In this document: piece by piece, positions 58,403 to 64,000 of the stretch
Layout of the letters: each line of letters starts with the position of its first letter
Numbering within the stretch: the stretch's first letter is position 1
NCBI RefSeq assembly: GCF_030250645.1
Contig: NZ_JASSVS010000004.1
Location: forward strand, 310,001 to 374,000
DNA length: 64,000 nucleotides
Direction: 5' to 3'
Source of the DNA: Marinobacter azerbaijanicus
Lineage (GTDB): Bacteria > Pseudomonadota > Gammaproteobacteria > Pseudomonadales > Oleiphilaceae
Made by a program: the position numbers and the translations under genes
Notes under the pieces: generated by a model
What the model was told of the DNA's origin: nothing
The model's input: only the letters and a program-made list of their open reading frames with translations
Database searches by the model: none

Positions 58403-59896
58403 TTAAGCCTGGTCTTCAAACCAGGGGGCGCGTGCAGCCATAATCAACTGGCCGGCACGCTCTTCTTCCATTCCTTCGATGTCGAGCAGATCATCAACAG
58501 ACTGCTCGGCAAGATCCTCCATGGTACGGATACCCTTGCCGGCCAGCTTGAATGCCAGGCCGCGGTCCATACCGTCCATTGCCAGAAGATCTTCTGCGGG
58601 CTCCGCGCCCTCAAGTGCCTCTTCACTCGCCAGGGCCTGGTTCAACAAGGCATCCTTGGCACGGCGACGCAACTCGGTGACGGTCTCTTCGTCAAAGCCT
58701 TCAATAGCAAGCATCTCCTCCATGGGGATGTATGCCACTTCCTCGATGGACGTAAACCCTTCCTCTATGAGGACTCCTGCAAATTCCTCGTCCACATCCA
58801 GGTTGCTGGTAAAGTGTTCCAGCAAGGTGTTGTATTCCTGTTCCTGACGCTGGCCGGCTTCTTCCTCGGTCATTACGTTCAGTGTCCAGCCGGTCAGCTC
58901 CGTCGCCAGGCGAACATTCTGCCCGTTACGGCCGATAGCCTGCGCCAGATTGTCCTCGGCAACCGCCACTTCCATGGTATGACGATCTTCGTCCATCACG
59001 ATGGAAGCCACTTCCGCAGGCGCCATGGCGTTTATGACCAGCTGTGCGGGGTTATCGTCCCAGAGCACGATGTCAACACGCTCGCCACCCAACTCATTGG
59101 AAACCGCCTGTACACGGGAACCCCGCATACCGACACAGGCCCCAACCGGATCGATCCGGCGATCATTGGTTTTGACTGCAATCTTGGCCCTTGAGCCGGG
59201 ATCCCGGGCAGCGCCACGGATTTCAATCAATTCCTCGGCGATTTCCGGGACCTCGATGCGGAACAGTTCGATCAGCATTTGCGGATCGGTACGGCTCAGA
59301 ATAAGTTGCGGGCCGCGATGATCGGTACGAATCTCCTGCAGCAGGGAGCGGACCCGGTCACCCATGCGGAATGTCTCACGTGGGATCAGGTGTTCACGGG
59401 GCAGCAGGGCTTCGGCGTTTGCACCCAGATCCACAATGACGTTATCCCGTGTCACTTTCTTTACGGTACCGGAAACCAGTTCGCCGACCCGGTCGCGATA
59501 GCTGTCGACAATCTTGGAGCGTTCTGCTTCCCGCACTTTCTGGAAGATGATCTGTTTGGCGGCCTGGGCGCCGATACGTCCGAAGGCAACAGACTCCACT
59601 TTCTCTTCGTAGATATCTCCGGGGCGCAGGTTCTCATCGATTTCCTCGGCTTCCTGCATGGTGAGCTCGGTGCCAAGAGCCGGCACAGCGTCGTTATCAA
59701 CCACCAGCCAGCGGCGGAAAGTCTCATATTCGCCGGTGCGACGGTCGATGGAAACGCGGATATCCGCCTCTTCGTCGTCATACCTTTTTTTGGCAGCGGT
59801 GGCGAGTGCCAGCTCGATCGCTTCAAAGATCACATCCTTCTCGACACCTTTCTCGTTCGAGACGGATTCAACCACCAGCAAGATCTCTTTACTCAT
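58403..59896 (-). CDS. nusA: Transcription elongation/termination factor NusA
   Basis: This 497-residue factor binds RNA polymerase and affects pausing, termination and antitermination. Order: N-terminal polymerase-binding domain, S1 domain ([20 protein letters not shown]), two KH domains ([38 protein letters not shown]) and two C-terminal acidic repeats. Its operon (rimP-nusA-infB) is known to be controlled by NusA in E. coli, and the leader at 60438-60644 would suit that. Confidence 0.97.
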   Translation of the reverse strand: MSKEILLVVESVSNEKGVEKDVIFEAIELALATAAKKRYDDEEADIRVSIDRRTGEYETFRRWLVVDNDAVPALGTELTMQEAEEIDENLRPGDIYEEKVESVAFGRIGAQAAKQIIFQKVREAERSKIVDSYRDRVGELVSGTVKKVTRDNVIVDLGANAEALLPREHLIPRETFRMGDRVRSLLQEIRTDHRGPQLILSRTDPQMLIELFRIEVPEIAEELIEIRGAARDPGSRAKIAVKTNDRRIDPVGACVGMRGSRVQAVSNELGGERVDIVLWDDNPAQLVINAMAPAEVASIVMDEDRHTMEVAVAEDNLAQAIGRNGQNVRLATELTGWTLNVMTEEEAGQRQEQEYNTLLEHFTSNLDVDEEFAGVLIEEGFTSIEEVAYIPMEEMLAIEGFDEETVTELRRRAKDALLNQALASEEALEGAEPAEDLLAMDGMDRGLAFKLAGKGIRTMEDLAEQSVDDLLDIEGMEEERAGQLIMAARAPWFEDQA

Positions 59897-59938
59897 TGGA
59901 TTGCCCTGCCCTTAAAAATAAACTTTGCGTCCACTGAC

Positions 59939-60400
59939 TTATTCAAATACTGGAACGATGTTGGCTTTCTCGATGCTATCGAATGGCAGCAGGTATTCAT
60001 GATCATCAACAACCACGACAACGTCTTCGCCCTCAACACCTTTAATCAGGCCCTGAAACTTGCGACGCCCCTCAAATGCCATCCGTAATTTGATCTGGAC
60101 CTGATGGCCGGCGAATGCCTCATACTGCTCCAGTCGGAACAACGGCCGATCCATGCCCGGAGACGAGACCTCCAGGGTATATTCTGTCTGAATGGGGTCT
60201 TCCACATCCATCACGCCGCTCGCCTGGCGGCTGACTTTTTCACAGTCTTCAATGCCGATGCCGTTTTCGGCATCGTCAATAAAAATCCTTAACAGGGAAT
60301 GGTGCCCCTGGGACCGAAATTCAATGCCCCAAAACTCGTATCCCAGACCTTCCACGATCGGCCTGAGTATTTCTTCCAGCTGCTTCAACTTGGCTGACAA
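59939..60400 (-). CDS. rimP: Ribosome maturation factor RimP
   Basis: This protein is needed for 30S subunit maturation. I place the start at the TTG at 60400 (153 residues; E. coli 150), giving [20 protein letters not shown], which aligns with RimP N termini. GGAG lies 11 bases upstream. The frame is open to another TTG at 60445, but that codon lies in the T run of a terminator hairpin. The protein has the signature [24 protein letters not shown]. Confidence 0.9.
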   Translation of the reverse strand: MSAKLKQLEEILRPIVEGLGYEFWGIEFRSQGHHSLLRIFIDDAENGIGIEDCEKVSRQASGVMDVEDPIQTEYTLEVSSPGMDRPLFRLEQYEAFAGHQVQIKLRMAFEGRRKFQGLIKGVEGEDVVVVVDDHEYLLPFDSIEKANIVPVFE

Positions 60401-60437
60401 GGCTATTGCGTCTCCGTTACTCGTTTTTTTCGACCCC

Positions 60438-60644
60438 AAAAACAAAAAAAGGGCTGTTGATCAGCCCTTTTTATGCACCAGGGCCTGATGCGCCAGGCCC
60501 CTTAATCAAAAAGCCCCTGAAAAGTGGGGCCCTTTGTTGCAAGAACTCACAGGGGATAACCACAGTAAAACACCCCCTGCTGACAGACACCTGGCCTGCC
60601 AGGAACCGGCAGGGCAAATAGTGCCCGGAGCCTGCTCCAATATC
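60438..60644 (-). ncRNA. Probable rimP leader RNA with tandem terminators
   Basis: From the promoter at 60651-60679 the minus-strand transcript would begin near 60644 and run about 240 bases to rimP. It holds several hairpins, a full terminator (GCCCC...GGGGC with TTTTT, 60508-60530), a GGGCCTG/CAGGCCC hairpin (60481-60500) and a second terminator (AAAGGGCTG/CAGCCCTTT then a T run, 60438-60470). Tandem terminators before rimP suggest attenuation, perhaps by NusA. An Rfam family named rimP-leader has this position in gammaproteobacteria; I cannot test membership. Confidence 0.7.
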
Positions 60645-60650
60645 CGCCGG

Positions 60651-60679
60651 AGTATAGAGATGCCGGCTTTGCTGGTCAA
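60651..60679 (-). promoter_or_regulatory. Sigma-70 promoter of the rimP leader
   Basis: On the minus strand TTGACC (60674-60679) and TATACT (60651-60656) are separated by exactly 17 bases. Each box differs from the consensus by one base. It lies directly behind the tRNA-Leu terminator. Confidence 0.85.
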
Positions 60680-60687
60680 GGACTGAC

Positions 60688-60722
60688 CAAAAAAACGGCC
60701 TGGTAAGTCCAAGCCGTTTTTC
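60688..60722 (-). terminator. Terminator of the secG/tRNA-Leu transcript
   Basis: AAAAACGGC pairs with GCCGTTTTT, followed on the minus strand by a T run. It lies a few bases past the 3' end of the tRNA. Confidence 0.9.
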
Positions 60723-60729
60723 TACTATA

Positions 60730-60814
60730 TGGTGCCCAGGGCCGGACTCGAACCGGCACGGCTTTCGCCACTACCCCCTCAAGATAGCGTGTCTACCAGT
60801 TCCACCACCTGGGC
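60730..60814 (-). tRNA. leuU: tRNA-Leu (anticodon GAG)
   Basis: The 85-base gene folds as a class II tRNA: acceptor GCCCAGG / CCTGGGC with discriminator A and encoded CCA, T arm GCCGGTTCGAGTCCGGC, and a variable arm TGGCGAAAGCC. The anticodon stem CTATC/GGTAG encloses TTGAGGG, so the anticodon is GAG and it reads CUC and CUU. It starts 8 bases after the secG stop and is probably cut from a shared transcript, as in E. coli. Confidence 0.97.
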
Positions 60815-60821
60815 ATCACTC

Positions 60822-61196
60822 TTACTCGAGCTCGGGGAGTTCATTCTCATCCCCGCGCCCGGTTTCGCCTTCAGTCGCTGCTTCACTCTCAGCCTGCCCG
60901 GCGTCGGAACGGGATTCCTCAACAACAGGAATACCCGCCTCGCCTGCCACTTCGGCACGCTGCTTGGCAAATACAGCCAGCGAAAAACTTGTCACAAAAA
61001 ACACAATGGCCAGCAAAGTTGTTGCCCGGGTCAGAAAACTGCTGCTGCCCTCGCTGCCAAATACTGTCTGGGAGGCTCCGCCCCCGAACGCGGCGCCGGC
61101 ATTCGCACCCTTACCATGCTGGATGAGCACCAGACCCACCAGTGCCACCGCGATGACCACGTGCAGAACGACAACCAGTGTTTCTACCCAATCCAT
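60822..61196 (-). CDS. secG: Preprotein translocase subunit SecG
   Basis: This 124-residue small subunit of the SecYEG channel has two membrane helices (residues about 3-22 and 55-75) with the conserved loop LIQHGKGANAGAAFGGGASQTVFGS. The acidic tail of about 40 residues rich in Glu is variable in the family. It lies between tpiA and tRNA-Leu as usual. Confidence 0.95.
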   Translation of the reverse strand: MDWVETLVVVLHVVIAVALVGLVLIQHGKGANAGAAFGGGASQTVFGSEGSSSFLTRATTLLAIVFFVTSFSLAVFAKQRAEVAGEAGIPVVEESRSDAGQAESEAATEGETGRGDENELPELE

Positions 61197-61245
61197 AATG
61201 TCTCTCTAATAACTTGTGCTAATGGCTTTTGCGAACCTTTAACTT

Positions 61246-62004
61246 TCAGGATTCGCCCGGCATGGCCCGGCAAATCCCTACAAAATCTTCTGCCTTTAAC
61301 GATGCGCCACCAATCAGGCCGCCATCAATGTCCGGCTGACCAAAAAGCGCGGCAGCATTATCCGCTTTTACACTGCCGCCGTAAAGCAGCGTTATCTCTT
61401 CCGCCGGAGCTCCGAGCTCTTTCAACACCCCACGGATAGCGGCATGCATGGCCTGGGCGTCGTCAGCAGTCGCGGTTTTACCGGTCCCGATTGCCCATAC
61501 CGGCTCGTAGGCAACAACAACCTGCGACCATTGACCATTACTGACATCCGCGACAGCCTTGCGGATCTGAGCGGACACAACCTCCTCGGCCTTTCCTGCC
61601 TCCCGCTCTTCCAGGGTCTCACCGACACAGATAACAGCGTCCAACCCTGAAGCCAAAGCCTTACCGACCTTGACGGCAACCTGTTCGTCGGTTTCTCCGA
61701 ACAGCTGCCTGCGCTCTGAATGCCCTACAAGCGCAACACTGCAACCGGCGTCCCTGGCCATGACCGCGGATATTTCGCCGGTGTAGGCGCCTGAATCCCA
61801 GCAGGAAACATTCTGGATGCCGACAGTCAGCGCGGCGCCGGCCTGACTCAAAACATCACCGACATACAGGGCGGGAGGAATAATAACAGTCTCCACACCA
61901 TTATCAAGCGATGCCAACTCTGACCGGATTTGACCAACCAGGCTATTCACAAGGTCCTTCGACCCGTTCATTTTCCAGTTTCCGGCAACGATCTTACGGC
62001 GCAT
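61246..62004 (-). CDS. tpiA: Triose-phosphate isomerase
   Basis: This glycolytic enzyme interconverts dihydroxyacetone phosphate and glyceraldehyde 3-phosphate. It is 252 residues long, starting at the ATG at 62004 (MRRKIVAGNWKMNG); the extra frame to 62061 has no family similarity. Catalytic Lys is in AGNWKMN, His in VALVGHSERR, and Glu in AYEPVWAIGTG; the phosphate loop is LYGGSVKADN. AGGGG precedes the start. Confidence 0.97.
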   Translation of the reverse strand: MRRKIVAGNWKMNGSKDLVNSLVGQIRSELASLDNGVETVIIPPALYVGDVLSQAGAALTVGIQNVSCWDSGAYTGEISAVMARDAGCSVALVGHSERRQLFGETDEQVAVKVGKALASGLDAVICVGETLEEREAGKAEEVVSAQIRKAVADVSNGQWSQVVVAYEPVWAIGTGKTATADDAQAMHAAIRGVLKELGAPAEEITLLYGGSVKADNAAALFGQPDIDGGLIGGASLKAEDFVGICRAMPGES

Positions 62005-62078
62005 AACAAACCCCTGAATCAAGGGAGGGCGAACTATACAGCAGTCTTTTACAGCAGACAACTGCTCCTGTGCACAAA

Positions 62079-63422
62079 TCAGGCCCGGGAATTCTCCACC
62101 ACAACAGCAAGTTCCTCGGCAATCTTCACAATTTCCGACTCATCCTGCCCTTCCGTCATAACCCGGATCAGAGGCTCGGTACCCGAGGCCCGCAACAGCA
62201 CACGGCCACCACCACCAAGCCTGGCCTCTGCTGTTGCTACCGCCCTGACAATATCGTCACGCCCGAGGGGATCAAAACGCTTGTCGACTCGCACGTTGAT
62301 CATTTTCTGTGGCAGCTTGCTCATACCCCGGCGCAGGTCCGCCAACGAACTGTCAGCGTGACTGATGGCCAGCAATACCTGCAGGGCCGAAACAATACCA
62401 TCGCCGGTACTGGTGCAGTCACGAATCACCATGTGACCAGACCCTTCACCACCCAGCAGCCAGCCTTTTTCGATCAGGCGCTCCATCACGTACCGGTCGC
62501 CCACCTTGGCTCGCTCGAACTCGATGCCCTGCTCCATGAGAGCCAGCTCAACCCCGAGATTGGTCATCAATGTCCCGACCACGCCCCCCTTAAGGGTACC
62601 GGCAGCATGGCGCTGGGAGGCAATCACGTACAGCAGCTCATCGCCATCCACTTCAGAACCGTCACGATCCACCATCAACACCCGATCGCCATCGCCATCA
62701 AAGGCAATTCCCAGGTCTGCCTGTTTTTCCAGTACTGCCTGTCGCAGCGTACCCAGGTGCGTGGACCCCACATTGAGGTTGATGTTCAGTCCATCGGGAT
62801 CTGCGCCAACCACGGAAATTGTCGCACCCAGCTCACGGAACACCTTGGGAGCAACGTGATAGGTGGCGCCATGGGCGCAATCCAGCACTATGTGCAAACC
62901 CTCAAGAGAGAATTCGTTGGGCACTGTACTTTTGCAGAATTCCACATAACGGCCAGGAGCGTCATCCACCCTGAACGCTTTACCCAGTTCCTTGGCTCCA
63001 CAGACTTCAATCGGCCGGTCCAGCCAACGTTCGATCTCGGCTTCCAGGGCATCATCAAGCTTGGTGCCGTCAGGCGAGAAAAACTTGATGCCATTATCCT
63101 GATGCGGGTTATGAGAAGCGCTGATCACAATGCCCGCAGAGGCGCGGAACGTGCGGGTCAGGTAGGCGATAGCCGGTGTGGGCATGGGGCCCAGCAGCTT
63201 TACGTCCACTCCGGCTGCTGACAGACCTGATTCCAGGGCAGACTCGAACATGTAACCCGACAGGCGCGTATCCTTTCCGATCAGCACACTGTTACGCTGG
63301 CCGTCCCGCTTGAATGCCTGCCCAGCCGCCCAGCCCAGGTGCAACATGAATTCAGGCGTAATGGGGTACTCACCTACCCGCCCCCGGATACCGTCCGTGC
63401 CGAAGTATTTTCTGTCACTCAT
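62079..63422 (-). CDS. glmM: Phosphoglucosamine mutase
   Basis: This enzyme converts glucosamine 6-phosphate to glucosamine 1-phosphate for peptidoglycan and lipopolysaccharide precursors. It is 447 residues long, with the phosphorylated Ser103 in [13 protein letters not shown], the metal loop in FDGDGDRVL, and the substrate loop GEGSGHMV. The start overlaps the folP stop in ATGA, showing coupling. Confidence 0.97.
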   Translation of the reverse strand: MSDRKYFGTDGIRGRVGEYPITPEFMLHLGWAAGQAFKRDGQRNSVLIGKDTRLSGYMFESALESGLSAAGVDVKLLGPMPTPAIAYLTRTFRASAGIVISASHNPHQDNGIKFFSPDGTKLDDALEAEIERWLDRPIEVCGAKELGKAFRVDDAPGRYVEFCKSTVPNEFSLEGLHIVLDCAHGATYHVAPKVFRELGATISVVGADPDGLNINLNVGSTHLGTLRQAVLEKQADLGIAFDGDGDRVLMVDRDGSEVDGDELLYVIASQRHAAGTLKGGVVGTLMTNLGVELALMEQGIEFERAKVGDRYVMERLIEKGWLLGGEGSGHMVIRDCTSTGDGIVSALQVLLAISHADSSLADLRRGMSKLPQKMINVRVDKRFDPLGRDDIVRAVATAEARLGGGGRVLLRASGTEPLIRVMTEGQDESEIVKIAEELAVVVENSRA

Positions 63423-64000
63423 CGTCCAGCTTCCTCCATTGCCGCTACCACTTTGACGGCATCGACTGTTTCCCTGACATCATGAACGCGAATAATGGAT
63501 GCGCCCTTCATGGCCGATATTGTCGCGGCAGCGAGGCTCGCGGGCAAGCGCTCACTGACGTCGCGGCCGGTGATATGACCCAGCATGCTCTTGCGGGATA
63601 TGCCAACCAGCACTGGATGTCCCAGCAACTGCAGCTGCTCCAGCGAGACCAGCAACTGTAAATTATGCTGCAAAGACTTACCAAAACCAAAACCGGGATC
63701 CAGAATGATGTTATCCGACCGCACTCCGGCCTTCTCGATGATCCGCATCCTCTCGGTAAGGAAGGAGCTGACTTCCCGCCTCACATTGCGATAACGAGGG
63801 TCGTCCTGCATTGAATCCGGCTCACCCTGGATATGCATCACACAGACAGGAATATCAGCCCTGGCAGCCATTTCCGCAGCGCCATCTCTCTGCAGCGCCC
63901 GGACGTCATTAATCATGCCGGCACCCAGCTTTGCCACCTCACCCATAACGGCCGGTGAACTGGTATCAACCGACACGATCACATCAAGTTCACGGGCAAT
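63419..64000 (-). CDS. folP: Dihydropteroate synthase FolP (5' part outside the window)
   Basis: This enzyme joins 4-aminobenzoate to the pterin diphosphate in folate synthesis. The C-terminal 193 residues are here: [16 protein letters not shown], then [12 protein letters not shown], and [13 protein letters not shown] (pterin-binding Asp), with SRKSMLG and [12 protein letters not shown] near the end. The frame is open to the window edge, so the N terminus with the first substrate loop lies beyond position 64000. Confidence 0.96.
   Translation of the reverse strand: MARELDVIVSVDTSSPAVMGEVAKLGAGMINDVRALQRDGAAEMAARADIPVCVMHIQGEPDSMQDDPRYRNVRREVSSFLTERMRIIEKAGVRSDNIILDPGFGFGKSLQHNLQLLVSLEQLQLLGHPVLVGISRKSMLGHITGRDVSERLPASLAAATISAMKGASIIRVHDVRETVDAVKVVAAMEEAGR

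Noticed and set aside
60506..60712. A 68-codon minus-strand frame between tRNA-Leu and rimP
   Set aside because: It spans the promoter and a terminator hairpin and has no ribosome site; the region is better explained as leader RNA.

Overview
The window looks like a chromosomal segment of a marine gammaproteobacterium, most likely Marinobacter or a close relative. This rests on protein resemblance and gene order: Pseudomonas-type aruF/aruG arginine succinyltransferase subunits, an Azotobacter/Pseudomonas-type pyruvate dehydrogenase E2, and the gammaproteobacterial folP-glmM-tpiA-secG-tRNA-Leu-rimP-nusA-infB-rbfA-truB-rpsO-pnp block. No species assignment can be made from the sequence alone. 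I see no insertion sequence, CRISPR array, rRNA operon or prophage.

Layout. (1) 273-9126: a 2-hydroxy-acid (probably glycolate) module on the minus strand, dctP-dctQ-dctM-glcG-glcD-glcE-glcF, coupling a TRAP transporter to the three-subunit glycolate oxidase. A divergent FadR-type regulator flanks it, with two TGGTNNNACCA operators between. (2) 9240-13393: an arginine-type ABC importer with astE. (3) 13390-18302: an RND efflux pump with its adaptor and a divergent TetR regulator. (4) 18590-24749: the rest of the arginine succinyltransferase pathway (astC-aruF-aruG-astD-astB). (5) 24800-30479: a DEDDh exonuclease/GIY-YIG fusion, a porin, an Old Yellow Enzyme homologue and an AbiE toxin-antitoxin pair. 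(6) 30823-37217: aceE-aceF and a KamA-type radical SAM aminomutase. (7) 37316-41735: a thioredoxin-TPR protein, a Lon protease and a MarR regulator. (8) 41946-47917: a TPR membrane protein and a complete liv ABC importer. (9) 48089-51348: DUF3015, DUF4105/beta-barrel and lipoprotein hydrolase genes. (10) 51655-64000: the conserved translation and transcription block, running off the right edge inside folP.

The genes work together as scavenging and central metabolism. Three uptake systems (TRAP, aot, liv) feed glycolate oxidation, arginine catabolism and branched-chain amino acid use. Each has an RNA hairpin just after the binding-protein gene, probably to make binding protein in excess over membrane subunits.

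The most unusual signal is a dispersed family of about 100-bp elements (1511-1623, 18322-18430, 30672-30776, 51433-51540). Each has 26-28 bp inverted arms that are nearly perfect within a copy but different in sequence between copies. The arms enclose a conserved core that folds into two small hairpins, each showing an ANGGA loop. Stem changes are compensatory while the loops are kept. ANGGA loops are the recognition element of CsrA/RsmA proteins, and the paired loops recall the TwoAYGGAY RNA motif. A fifth long-arm element with another core (41137-41229) and nine REP-like hairpins cluster in the same gene-end spacers.
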